DNA from: Takashimella koratensis
Taxonomy: Eukaryota; Basidiomycota; Tremellomycetes; Trichosporonales; Tetragoniomycetaceae
Length of the DNA: 64,000 nt
NCBI GenBank assembly: GCA_003116875.1
Contig: BCKT01000003.1
Location: 313,143-377,142, forward strand
Direction of reading: 5' to 3'
In this document: piece by piece, positions 42,928 through 53,515 of the stretch
Layout of the letters: every line of letters starts with the position of its first letter
Position numbering within the stretch: position 1 is the first letter of the stretch
Translations under genes and position numbers: made by a program
The notes under the pieces: generated by a model
Told to the model about the DNA's origin: nothing
Database searches by the model: none
The model's input: only the letters and a program-made list of their open reading frames with translations

Positions 42928-44738
42928 CTACACCTCGGCTTCACTAACCTGGCTCTTCTTCCTCTCCAACAATGCCTTTCTCAACTCTTTTCTCCGTTTC
43001 TCTGCGACCAGTTTCTCCCTTAACGTAGCTACACTATCTACCTTTATGACCTCTGGGACTGGCTCCAACTCCGCGACAGGTTCTACCTCTGCTTTCGCGA
43101 TTGCCAAACGCTCCAACAACGACTTTCTTCGCTCGTTGGCCCCCTTGATCGCAATCTGGGGTTGAACGACCTGTATTCGCTCGTCTACTGTCTCCACACC
43201 TTTCTCGTCTCCGTCGGCCCATGCGCGCATCCCTCGGGGCTCGCGCTCGCGTGGCGGTCTGGATTCACGAGGGTGGAAGTCATTCTCAGGCTCAGACCGA
43301 CGCGCTCGACCTCCTCTTCGGCGTTTCCGAACAGGTGCAAATTCAGGGTTGACCCATGAATCCGCTTCGTCCCATCTTCGTCCCGGTGGTGAAGGATGAA
43401 ACGAATCTGGTTTCGTCGGGTCTCGTGCCGGACCTGAGCGCCGGGGCGAAGGGGATCTAGGTGACCAATGCCTGGAGGGTGATCTCGATGGGGATCTAGA
43501 GTACCTCCCTAAAGACGACCTACTCGACTCTTCCTCTGGCTCAGAATACTACCTATCAGCCCAATCCCACAACTCAAACTCACTTGAGCAACTTGATCCC
43601 ATTCTTCCAAAGTGCGATACGGGCTCCTCAACCACTCCATGAGCTCATGCGACAACTGCTCTGCGGCAAGCGGGTACCTATCTCCCAAGGCTCGTCGAAA
43701 GAGCTGGATTGCAGGGTCTGAGCGGATATCGATAAAGCAGAGAAGGGAGAGGATGTAAGGGACTAGTTTGGGGTCAGGGGAGAAGATGGATAGCTCGCGA
43801 TTGAGGAATAAGGTAGCTCGGGAGAGTAGAAGCGGGTCGGAGGAGATTGCGCGAGGTGTTGGGTTCGGAGTGAAGCCGGAAAACCCATTGGAACCGGTGT
43901 GCTAAGGGCCCGAGCCACGAGTCGCAAAGGGGTGAGGTGATAGAGTCAGATGACAGACACAGATAGATCGCAGACATACCTTGACAAAAAGTTCGTGAGC
44001 ATAGACCTCACGCCGTCGTCGAATTTGCCGGTCCCTGTCAACTGAAGGGCCAGGGGACGACGGACACGCTTCGTCCGTTGGAAGAGGCGGGAGGTTCTGG
44101 ACCGCTGCAAAGGGAGAGATCTTCGATGGGAGCGGGGGGAGGTAGAACTGGGCGTATCAGTGTTGAGCGCGGCAAGACAAGGCTGAATAGCGAGGTCAGA
44201 GAGTAAGCCAAACTCACTTTGCTCGGAACGGTCGATGCCAAATCGTGGAGTAGGTATCCAGCCATCGGGGCTGAACACAACGGACATCGACGAGACTGGT
44301 TCGCCCAGATCCCTATACATTCAAACTGCACCGAGGGAAGCGAGGTGCGCCGAGAAGCAGTAGTTCAGGATGTAAAGTATCGGAAAAAGGTGAGGCAAGG
44401 GGTGTCGCGCAGCGGGGGTCGGGCAAAGGATCGGCAAGAGGTCGATGTAAGCTGAGAGCATAAAGACGCAGCACATAGTGTACAGAGCGTATCCTGGCCA
44501 GACGACTCACGCAAAACTCATGCTTGCAACCCGCGGCGATAGTTGGGTCTCTTAGCTCCAAGAGACAGATACAACAACGCTCTTCGTCGTCGAGACCTGG
44601 TCCCGATCCGCTGTTGAGGCCGTCACGATCAACTTCCATCCCTGTCCCGACCTTGCTCGCATGACCCATCCCCACCTCTCCGCCGTCGTCAACCCGCATG
44701 CCGTCGTTCATGTCGTGTGCTGAACCCTCGTGGTCCAT
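42928..44738 (-). CDS. RING-finger protein, TOPORS/ICP0-like layout
   Basis: Probable E3 ubiquitin ligase. The ATG is at 44736-44738. An acidic N-terminus of about 50 residues precedes a C3HC4 RING (CCICLLELRDPTIAAGCKHEFC, spliced to FECIGIWANQSRRCPLC; written here in two parts). A conserved helical region follows (RRREVYAHELFVK, then ALGDRYPLAAEQLSHELMEW). Then come Ser/Arg/Pro-rich stretches (SPSRSPSRHWSPRSPSPRR) and a charged coiled-coil-like tail (LREKLVAEKRRKELRKALLE). An early RING, a helical middle and an SR-rich tail are typical of TOPORS-type ligases, which also act in SUMO pathways. The assignment rests on layout only. Several introns are present; not all boundaries were fixed. It converges on TBP. 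Confidence 0.72.
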
Positions 44739-45188
44739 GATTGACGAATTCGGTCGTATCCCAAAATCGATGAAAAAAACAAGGAATGTTGAAAGAACTG
44801 AAAAAGATGGAAAGTAATTCAAGAATATGGTCGAGCCAAACGCCCGAGTCAACTTTCACGGCCAATGCCAAGATATGCATGTCTTCATATGTCTTCTAAT
44901 CTGACAGCGCCAACCATCGTCCCGACAACAATTAACGGGTATAGGCTATCTCTTTGCTCTGCGCGTCGCCCCAGGACTGACCTCGCACGGGTAGCGTGGA
45001 TCGGCATGCGCAATTCCAGACACTGTCCAGAGCGCTACTCACGCGTCCTCTCACTACTAGCCTCTGGCCAGCTCCCCTCCCTTGACCGCGCTTTCGCCTA
45101 GCCGTCCTCGCCGCCAGCCCTTGGCCGCCCTCACCCCCTCACTCGCCTCACCCGCCGTCGCCTCCGCGCACCTCGCTTCGCTCGGCGC
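44739..45188. other. Intergenic, mitochondrial carrier 3' end to RING gene 5' end
   Basis: About 450 bp holding the RING gene promoter. No gene or repeat is evident. Confidence 0.4.
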
Positions 45189-47163
45189 TCAGACACCCAA
45201 CCTCCTCTTCGCCTCCTCATATACGATCCAACTCACGCCCACCGCTGGTCCCACCTTCAACGTACTCGGCAGCAAACCTTTATACAAACCCCTCCAACCC
45301 TCCCTCTTCAACGTCTGCTGCAAGACATCCGCGAACCCCTTGTACGCCTGTGGATGACCTGGTGATCCCGATGCCTGCAGCCGTGTCCTCAAGAGGTTGA
45401 TCGCTAAGGTCAGCAGAGAACCTTATGCACTTACGATAAACACTGGCCGCGCCGATTGACCCCGACAATGCGCCAAACGATAACACCGCGTAGACTTCTG
45501 GCTCGTCTTTGCCTGTTGACCGGCAGTATGTTGTTTTGAGCGTCTCGTATGTGCCCATGTCGATGGCAGAGTACGGAAAGACGCCAACCAGACCGAGCTA
45601 CTATTAGCTTTGCCTGAACCCGACTCACCGTCAAACCCCTGTAGAACGCCCTCAAACCCCCGGCCTTCCACATATCCTTTGCCGTTCTAACTACCGCTCG
45701 CATATCCTGTTTCGCCATATCGCTTTGAATCCTCGTCTTCAACGTCTCCAACCCGTAGATAGCCAATTGCGATGTGATACCTCCAATCCCACCCGCAATA
45801 AACCGAGACGATGACGAGAGATCCGCAGGGTCAGATACCCTATCCCAGTACTTTCCAAGCAGTTTTTTACTCTGCTCGTAGGATACAAACTTGATCGCGG
45901 ATTCCTGTCATCAGCAATGTCAAAACACCTACTCACTGGAAAGATTTTTGTCACGTTGAGCCCGTTCCCCACCCAGAACGCGCGCAACCCTCCTCCCTCG
46001 GTGTATATCCGCCCGACGGCGGACCACAGATTCCGACCCGCCTTGGTCACCGGATTCGACGCCTCTGCTGAATAACTCGCATTCGTCGTGATGAGATAAA
46101 CCTTGAGACGGTCAAACGGCGCGGTCACTGACCTCGACACAGCTCCAGCAATCCCACCGGCCAGCAAAAACCTCCACGCGTCGTTCCTCTCCTCCACTCC
46201 GTCTACCAAATCTTCCTCCTCCTCTTCCTTGGCTGGCTTCTTGAACAACGCCGAAGCCGTCGAGTGCTGCGGTGACCCTGGCGCTTTCGGAAACGACACA
46301 TTCAAATCACCCTCTTTATCCACTCTCGCAGCGCCACGACCATCGCTAAACCTCTTTCGTACTTGATAAAACTTGTAAATCTCTTGAGGTGTCGCTCGTC
46401 TCGGTAGCATGATCAAGAAATCGCGAAATTCGGCAAAAGTAACGTACATGTCGTCGTCGCGTGGTGACCCATTCGACGCGAGGAACCGTACCAAGTCGCG
46501 CACGGTAGCGGGTGTAATATCTATCCCGGATCTTGACAACGCCGCTTGCATCTCGCCTGCGTCTAGCCGCCCATCTCCGTTCTTATCGAGCTCTTGGAAG
46601 ATATCCCAGAGCTCGCGCTCCTGGTCCCAGAGAAATCGACGAAACGCTTGCCACGAGACGTCGCCGATTTTGGGCGATTTTGACGGTTCTAAGTCATCTG
46701 CACCGCCCCATAGTCTGGCTTCCGGGCGGTTCTCAGCGCATCGTCGTACAAACTCCTCCTCGTAGAGCGTTCGCAGCCGTTCCGCCCGTTCTGGACTCAA
46801 AGCGGTGAGGGTATCTTGACCCGGGAGTTTCATCCGCTGCGCGGCGGATGGACCCTCGCTAAGCTCGGGAAGGGTCGGGAGGGACTCCCATAACCCCTTG
46901 AGCTTGGCGGCGCGGACAGCTGCTCCCTCGGTTGCGCGAAAGTCGGCGAGGGAGCGGGTGGGTACAGGGGTTGAGGAGGATGGGGAGGCCGTGGGCATAT
47001 CCGGGCCTGGCGGCTCGCGGACGGACATGAGGAGGACAGGTGTGGGGTCGAGTGGTCGCGGGGAGAGTGGAGTGGGTGTGAGAGAAGGATCAGTGTTGGG
47101 TGGGTGTGGTCCCAAGGTGTAATAGGTATCGTCGGGGTCGCGGTTGGGCGATTCGGTCGGCAT
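45189..47163 (-). CDS. Calcium-regulated mitochondrial carrier (SCaMC/Sal1-like)
   Basis: Inner-membrane solute carrier with N-terminal EF-hand regulation; family members exchange ATP-Mg for phosphate. The ATG is at 47161-47163. A Pro/Ser-rich leader precedes an EF-hand with an intact loop (DKNGDGRLDAGE) and a degenerate one (YVTFAEFRDFL). Three carrier repeats follow, with signatures FLLAGGIAGAVSRSVTAPFDRLK, FIAGGIGGITSQLAIYGLETLKTR and LSFGALSGSIGAASVYPINLLRTR (each abbreviated here from longer matches). The usual Pro of the second PxD/E-type motif is replaced (YGLET). The end is VGPAVGVSWIVYEEAKRRLGV. Three short introns interrupt the carrier part; two are 31 nt and one is 32 nt. It is divergent from kinase-like paralogue D. 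Confidence 0.9.
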
Positions 47164-47300
47164 GAGCGTGGGTTAGGTACAAGGGGGAACGAAAAATTCT
47201 CCCCAGAGGTAACGGTGAGGGGGAAGGGGGGTATGGACAAGGAATGGGGTTCGATGCGGTCGTAATCGTCGTGGTCGGCGTGTAGGCGGCGATGTAGGTG

Positions 47301-47331
<31 letters not shown>

Positions 47332-47755
47332 GTGTCGAGGATGTGGTGGGTGGTATGAAGGAGTGGTGATTGGTAACAAGCGACGGTTGAACGGGGATTA
47401 GATTGGAGACAGGAACCATTAGTGACGGGGTCAAATTTTGCTACCTGATTAGGATTCGTTCACCGCCGAATACCGACATCGTCATGGCAGATTCATGGAC
47501 AAGGCACGACCGCCTTGTCAGTGACCTCTTTGTTCAGGTCAATTGTTGTATCTGTCCCTGCTCACAGCTCCAGCGCTACCGTCAGAACCCACGGTGCTCA
47601 GTCTGGTGCGTTTTCACAAAGCTAAGCGCCAGCCTGCTCGCCTGACTCTGGAAGGGAGACTGCTCTTGAGCCAAAAGCCACGAAAGCGTCTCAAACTCAA
47701 AACCCTTCAACTTTGCCTCTTTCTTTACTTCACTCACTGACACTTGCCCTATAAC
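47164..47755. promoter_or_regulatory. Divergent promoter, carrier / kinase-like D
   Basis: About 590 bp. An imperfect GTC/GCC trinucleotide run lies at about 47300-47340. The GATTGATCGATC block found upstream of paralogues B and C is not present. No gene is seen. Confidence 0.45.
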
Positions 47756-49584
47756 ATGAGCTCCAACACCAATCACCCACCTCTCGGACAGCTCCTCAAT
47801 ACCTTCCGCCTACCGGACCTCACTTACAGAGATCCCGAGCGGATTGGGTGGCTCCCTGCCCGACTATTGCCCGATGGTGTTCGCATCCCATCAGACGCGT
47901 GTGTTCGCCTATTCGTCGCCCTGGGCGAGCTTCAGTTCAAAGTCAATCATTTACTCCTCCCTTCAATCCTAGCCCACCTCGACGCGTTGGATCAGCGTCG
48001 ACCGATCTCTGGCTTCGCGTCGTACCTGGGACTACACCTGCACGAGGACGCTAACCATCCTCTTCGGTGGATTGCCGGTCAACGTGCTTTGAAATCATTT
48101 CTGGAAAAGGCTTTCATTATGCTCGAGGAGATCTGTTTAGGACCAAACCAACGAGGAAATGTTCTTGAGGGATGGAACCGTGAATTCGAACGAGGTTCGC
48201 GCGGGACCGATTTTTTCTATCGAATTCATGATGAAACTCGTCAACTTGTACTTCTCAAGCTGCCCCGGGCACTACCTAGTGACCTGTTAATCACCGTCCC
48301 GGAACGCCTCTCGGATTTTACCATGGCCTACACTCGACCCGGCTGGGAAACGACTGACATTGGTCATGGCGTCAAGGCAGACACTTTCCAAGCTATCCTC
48401 GTTCAGGTGAGTCTGTCAGTGAATACCCTAACCCCAGGCACTCGAGCAAATGCTGTTGTATCGATGCGAGTCTCTCACCATCTCCACGTACGACTGCACA
48501 TGGCACCTTGTGCTTTGTGAAGATGGTGTACACGTCGCAGATCGTGTCATTCTTCGCAAACCTCCCGACAGTCTTACAGATGTCAAGCTGTATTTGGCCT
48601 TGGGGCTAAAGGCGGAATCGGAGCCTGCCAATACCGCGGTAGACCACTTGCTCTCTAGGATCTATCATGGGTTTGCGTCAAACGGTAATGGTAATGGGAA
48701 CGGTAGTAATAATGGGAACGGTCACAATGGTCACGGCTCTAGCCAGTCGGAACACCACGACTCTGAAACACGAACCCGCCGCATCACGATGTCCCTTGCC
48801 AACCCCTCTCGCCAAGCTGTTGGACGGTTCTGGCTCTTCGCACCATCCCTACGCGATTCTGACATCCATGGCAAGATCTACACGGGCGAGGATCATCACC
48901 TCGTGCTCACCGAGCGTGTAGCGGGTGGATATACATCGGACGTCTACTCCACCAACGCCGGGACCCTCGTCAAACTCTCTATCCCATTCGACCTGCGCCG
49001 ACTCCCCGAGACCGAGACTGAACCTGACGAGGATGAGGACGATGATTATGAGGATAACTATGAAGACTACGAACCAGACTTTGAGGATTGGTTCACTGAG
49101 ACAGACTCGAGAACACGCTGTATCGAAGTATATCGCGAGTTTAAAGCCGAGTGGGAAGCGTATGACGCACTCGAGTCATTGCAGGGGTTAGTGGTGCCTC
49201 GACGCATCGCAACTTTTGACGGCCATCTTAACGCCTCTTGGGACCGTCCAGCTCGCTGTAGGATCTTTGGGATTGTACTCGAACCCGTTGGCGATATCGT
49301 CTGCCATCCGGACAATATCACGTCTTTACCTCAAGCAGAGAAGTAAGTGTCGTAGGGACGTGACTGACAGTAGGGACGCAATCGTCGCATGCTTTCAACA
49401 GTTACATGCCGTCGGCGTATGTCATGGTGATGTGGCGACTTGGCATATCAGACGTTTCCCAGGCGGTGGGTTTAGGATCGTCGATTTTGGGCAGGCCAGA
49501 TGTGGTGCTAGTCAAGAGGAGATGAATAAGGAGATGGAGGAGGTTCAAAGCTTGATTACATCGGGTCAGCGTTACTGGGAGTGA
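47756..49584 (+). CDS. Kinase-like protein, paralogue D (catalytic residues kept)
   Basis: Fourth paralogue and the only one on the plus strand. Exons 47756-48406, 48438-49342 and 49374-49584 give 588 residues; both introns are exactly 31 nt. The N-terminal signature is LGQLLNTFRLPDLTY. The block after intron 1 (ALEQMLLYRCESLTISTYDC) aligns with paralogue A (VVEEVIFYRCETISLSTYEC). An Asn/Gly run (about 48685-48730) is followed by VGRFWLFAPSLRDSDIHGKIY. The P-loop is degenerate (VAGGYTSDVY) and the Lys is in TLVKLS. An acidic Asp/Glu/Tyr insert follows. The catalytic loop is GVCHGDVATWHIRR and the metal motif FRIVDFGQAR; both Asp are kept. It is closer to A than to B or C. Activity is plausible; substrate and role are unknown. 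Confidence 0.75.
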
Positions 49585-49814
49585 TTCTTGTAATATCAGT
49601 GAGAGGAACGAGAGGTGTCCCTCTGCCCCCCATTGACAGTTCACTGTCATCAAAACGTCCCCACACTTGCCAAGAGAGGCACGACCCTGTTAGTCAGTAG
49701 AAAGGGATGAAGGGTCACATAAGCGTAATGTTACTTTGTACCATGAAGCAGAGGAGAATGTAGTTCAGTCAAACGATCCGTGATTATGGCGGAAACAAGG
49801 AGCTGGGGAGGAGG

Positions 49815-49870
<56 letters not shown>

Positions 49871-50119
49871 CTCCTTGTTGTTATTCCGATAACCGTCCCT
49901 TTCTTAACACATCCTCTGCACCCATTCTTTCCAACTACTCTCTAAACACTCTCTCTCGACCACCAAACTGACACCACTTGACGACGCCAAGCCTGGGTAA
50001 ACCCATTGTTCCGGCGGTTTTTCCAGTTCCGGATAAACCTTAAACCTTGCAATCCCTGTGGAACACGTCTAGAGCTCTCGATTTCGTGTTGACATCTACT
50101 TCACCACAAACAGCTCACC
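49585..50119. promoter_or_regulatory. Upstream region of acetyltransferase gene
   Basis: About 535 bp with a long GA microsatellite in the middle. A CT-rich leader directly precedes the acetyltransferase start. No gene is seen. Confidence 0.4.
49817..49869. repeat. (GA)n microsatellite
   Basis: An uninterrupted GA dinucleotide run of about 26 units lies some 250 bp upstream of the acetyltransferase start codon. GA runs can act as GAGA-type nucleosome-excluding elements, but no such role is shown here. Confidence 0.95.
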
Positions 50120-51267
50120 ATGTCCCCGGCGCCATTACCCACTCGATGCCCGCCTCCGCTGGAAAAGGAGTCGCCTGCTGAGCTTTACAACATGCTCGCA
50201 GCGACCCCTTACAAGGCTTTCGATCCGTACCTCTCGCGTCTGCGCGACCGCGGTAGTGCCGTCATTGCCAAGCTCAGCGCCATTAGCGACACTGAAGAGC
50301 GAATGAAGGGGTTCAGCGAGTTTATCGAGATGCGACCGGGAGATCGAAAGGTCTGTGTGGTCATGCCCGGTTTCGTCTGCGAATACGTAAGTCAACACAA
50401 CCCCGCACAAGCACTGTGAAAGGTGCGGAACGGACCTCACGAGTTTCAAGTTCAAGGCCGCCAAGAGCACTTCAGACGGAATCTAGAGATAACGTTTGAA
50501 GGCATAAGCTTACATTGTGACAGGGCTTCAATGTGTCTCTCGGTGACGATGTATTCATCGGACCCAACTGCACCTTTTTGGACGTGGCAAAGAGTGAGTA
50601 GTAATCTTCATCGACAAGTCGATAGGATAAGAATGGAGAGAGGGAGAGAGGGAGAGAGGGAGCAAGGGAAGAGGGAGAGAGTGAGATAGGAACGAAGGGG
50701 TGGAATTGGGGGCGTGGAAACCAAGGGACAAGCGGGGGATACACGTACAGCCCCCGGCCAGTGTCTTTGTATCGTTGTCTCTTTCCGTTGCTTTCTCTGT
50801 CGTCTCTTCCTGTTCCCCCCCGTCCCCTCTCCTTGAGGTCCTCTTCTCTTCCTATTCCTATCCCCCTCAAGTGAATCTATTGCACCGCGTGATGTTGTCT
50901 TCCCCTCACGCGAACACTTACACCTCACATCTGGTGCTGTCTCACATTCTGACACACTCCAGTTTACATCGGGGACCGTACCATGATCGGCGCCAACACT
51001 CAGGTGTATACGCCATGTCACCCTATCTCCCCCGATGCACGTAATGGTTTACGAGGGCCGGAATGGGCTCAACCTATCACCATTGGCGATGATTGTTGGA
51101 TCGGCGGAGGCGTCGTCATTTGCCCTGGAGTTACGATTGGTAATGGAGTTACGATTGGCGCAGGTAGCGTGGTCACGAAGAGCATCCCAGACAGGACTGT
51201 TGCTGTGGGCAACCCAGCAAGGGTGATTAAGACGATCGATGCAGAAGGGAACGCGGTCAAGGTGTAA
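50120..51267 (+). CDS. Maltose/galactoside O-acetyltransferase-like protein
   Basis: Left-handed beta-helix (hexapeptide-repeat) acetyltransferase using acetyl-CoA. Exons 50120-50386, 50524-50593 and 50963-51267 give 213 residues, close to the usual 185-230. The N-terminal Mac domain includes ESPAELYNMLAATPYKAFD. The strand SLGDDVFIGPNCTFLDV leads to the catalytic His in QVYTPCHPIS. Hexapeptide coils ITIGDDCWIGGGVVICPG and VTIGNGVTIGAGSVVTK are followed by the terminal VGNPARVIK. Fungal members are poorly characterised, so the sugar substrate is unknown. The third intron-exon join splits an Ile codon. It converges on eIF1A. Confidence 0.88.
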
Positions 51268-51413
51268 AAGTCAGCCCGCCTTCGGACGATATGCAGCATG
51301 TATAGTTCAGGATTAGTGCAACAGAAAGATCGGATATTGGCATGCATGAGAATCGGAGGATGTACACAGTGCAGTTGCGAGACAACGTCGGTACGAATAG
51401 AATGCTTAGTGTT

Positions 51414-52317
51414 CTCTGCAGTGCGTCAGTTGCTTGTTCACCATGGGTGGATACACATCTCAACTCACAAATTTCGTCGATGTCCGCCTCCTCGAACTCG
51501 ATGCCGCCCTCTTCGTCGCTCTCGGCGCCCTCTGCGTCGTGTCAGCGGGTGTAGTGGGAGGTGAGAACATAAGGGATCAGACGCAGTTGGGAAAGAGATG
51601 GGATGCAGGGACGGCAACAAGGGAGGAGGTGGAGGTGTGGGAACGAGGAAGATGACGTGAACGAGGACATGGAGGGCCTTTCACGACGATGTGCAGGAAT
51701 GGGAGAAGGAGAATGAACAAGAAAGAGGGAAGGGATCTCGATAAGGAAGGTAGGAAAAGCGACAACACATAGCACGCGACCACTCACCACCGCCCTCAGC
51801 ATTCTCGTTGATCTGGAAGTCATTCTTGAGCTCGCCGTAAGCCTTGAGACTGCGCGCCTCGTCCGGGGTATACCGGTGGATGACATCGGCACGGTCATCT
51901 TGGAAGTCACGGAGGGAAAGGAGGATGATATCGCCGTTGACGATCCAAACCTGTTAATGTTAGCGTGAAAAGGTTCAAGCTTGACATACCTTCTTTCGCA
52001 TCTGACCACGAATCTGTCCAAGACGCGTCTCGCCATCCTGGCACTTGGCCTCTAACCGTCCGTTACCGAGCATCTTGACGACCTGAGCGTATTCTGATGT
52101 TAAAAAAGGTGAGGAATAGATGAAGCTTACCTTGGCCATCCTCTTTGAAGACAAGCTCGCGCTTGGTCTCCTCGAGATCGTTCTTTCCACGTCTGCGACC
52201 TTTGCCACCCTGTTGTTAGCTCCACACGCGTTGAGCGCGTACCTTTCCTTTGGCCTGATGGTGTCAGCTAACCGTGATCTCGCGTTAGCTGGAGATACCG
52301 TGACTCACCTTGGGCAT
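51414..52317 (-). CDS. TIF11: Translation initiation factor eIF1A
   Basis: Binds the 40S A site, and promotes scanning and start-codon selection. Exons (minus) 52309-52317, 52243-52254, 52131-52209, 51990-52093, 51788-51950, 51469-51531 and 51414-51415 total 432 nt, or 143 residues. The basic N-terminal tail ([18 protein letters not shown]) is encoded by three exons, the second only 12 nt. The OB-fold is complete ([19 protein letters not shown] to [19 protein letters not shown]). The acidic tail ends in the canonical ADIDEI. The stop is formed across the last intron: T at the end of exon 6 plus AG at 51414-51415. Reading through that donor would instead append an unconserved tail. It is divergent from the RING ligase gene. 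Confidence 0.95.
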
Positions 52318-52588
52318 GGTTGTTGTTGATGGATGAAGTGAATGAGGAAACAAGACGACGAGTCGGTGGCGTCCGAGGTCGGAAGATAGTTTTTTCTCAA
52401 ACCACAAAAGAGGTTCATACAAGAAATTAGGCGCGCGAAAGTCAGAGGATAGGTGCCACATGCACCGACGTCATATTTGGCACACCTATTCTCTCGTGCC
52501 TCGACCCGAGCCTATCCAGCATCGACTCCCCGGTGGAGGGGTTCAAATTGGCCACCCGACTGCACAACTCTGCTTGTCATCAACATCC
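52318..52588. promoter_or_regulatory. Divergent promoter, eIF1A / RING ligase
   Basis: About 270 bp shared promoter. An in-frame upstream ATG at 52460 could extend the RING protein by 43 residues. No other element is clear. Confidence 0.4.
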
Positions 52589-53515
52589 ATGCCCCCACCC
52601 ACCCTCGCCGACGTTCAGCTACCCCCTCGTCGCCCGCTCCGAGACGGTTCCGTCTCGACATCGTCAGGAATGTCGTCGCGCGGCTCCAGTCGAGGCCGCC
52701 TACCTCGGCTCAGCGCTAGGCGCTCCGTGACACCCCGCTCGCCCTCCGGTTCTCCTCCTCTCTCTCCTCCCCCCTCACCCCCGCCCGAGTCCAGTCCGCG
52801 TCGCTTCACCGCTCAAGAAAAGGGCAAAGGCCGCGCCGCTCCCGAGACCATCGAAGTCAGCTCGGACGAGGCAAGTCCCGTCAAGGACGACCCCGAGCCC
52901 GACACGCCCGAAGCAGAGACAGACCAGTTCATCAGCAACTTCAGTGAGTACCGTTGTCCCGAACCCGCTGACGACAGCGTGTCCCGTATGCTTTTGCGCT
53001 CCTCCACAACCCGCATTGACACCTTGGTGAGTGCCAAGTGTATCATAGCTGACCCCAGCGGCCACGTCATGTGCCGGACCTGTCTCCACGCATCTCTCCT
53101 CGCATCGATAAAACGCCTCCCCAATCCCTACCCCATGCCTACCCGCGGGCGTGGTCGTCGCGGCCGAACTACTCGTGGGCGACCTCTTCGCCGCCTCCCC
53201 CAGCCAAAAGAGTGGACCGAAGATACTCTTCGGACCGCTTACTCTACATACCTGGACCAACGATTCGCATACACCCTCGAGGAACAAAACGTCGAGAAGG
53301 AGAACTGGGAAGCGTTGGCTCAGGCCGAGAGAGACGGAAGAGAAGTCAAAGTTGAGCAAGTTTTGAAGGGTCTGTGGAAGCTGGGAGCCTCGGAATGGGT
53401 GATCGAAGGAGAGTGTCCCGTTTGTAGAAAGAATATACCAGGGGGGATGGGTCCGCCCGGGTCGGGGATCGGTGGGGTCAAGCTGCTCGAGGCTAGGGTC
53501 GGGGAGGTTGTTTAG
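52589..53515 (+). CDS. RING ligase, Slx8/RNF4-like (candidate STUbL)
   Basis: Exons 52589-52943, 52978-53026 and 53059-53515 join to 286 residues. The Ser/Arg/Pro-rich N-terminus contains ETIEVSSDEA, an acidic hydrophobic patch of the kind that acts as a SUMO-interacting motif. The RING is assembled only after splicing: TCPVCFCAPPQPALTPCGHV, MCRTCLHAS, then after an unusually long insert of about 90 residues ECPVCRKNIPGG. SUMO-targeted ligases of the Slx8/RNF4 type combine such motifs, so that role is plausible but unproven. Without the 34- and 32-nt introns the first Cys pairs are out of frame. The alternative start at 52460 cannot be excluded. The last Cys pair lies near the C-terminus. Confidence 0.72.
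   Translation: MPPPTLADVQLPPRRPLRDGSVSTSSGMSSRGSSRGRLPRLSARRSVTPRSPSGSPPLSPPPSPPPESSPRRFTAQEKGKGRAAPETIEVSSDEASPVKDDPEPDTPEAETDQFISNFSEYRCPEPADDSVSRMLLRSSTTRIDTLVSAKCIIADPSGHVMCRTCLHASLLASIKRLPNPYPMPTRGRGRRGRTTRGRPLRRLPQPKEWTEDTLRTAYSTYLDQRFAYTLEEQNVEKENWEALAQAERDGREVKVEQVLKGLWKLGASEWVIEGECPVCRKNIPGGMGPPGSGIGGVKLLEARVGEVV

Noticed and set aside
47300..47340. GTC/GCC trinucleotide run as part of a coding region
   Set aside because: It lies in the divergent promoter, with no frame joining it to either neighbour.
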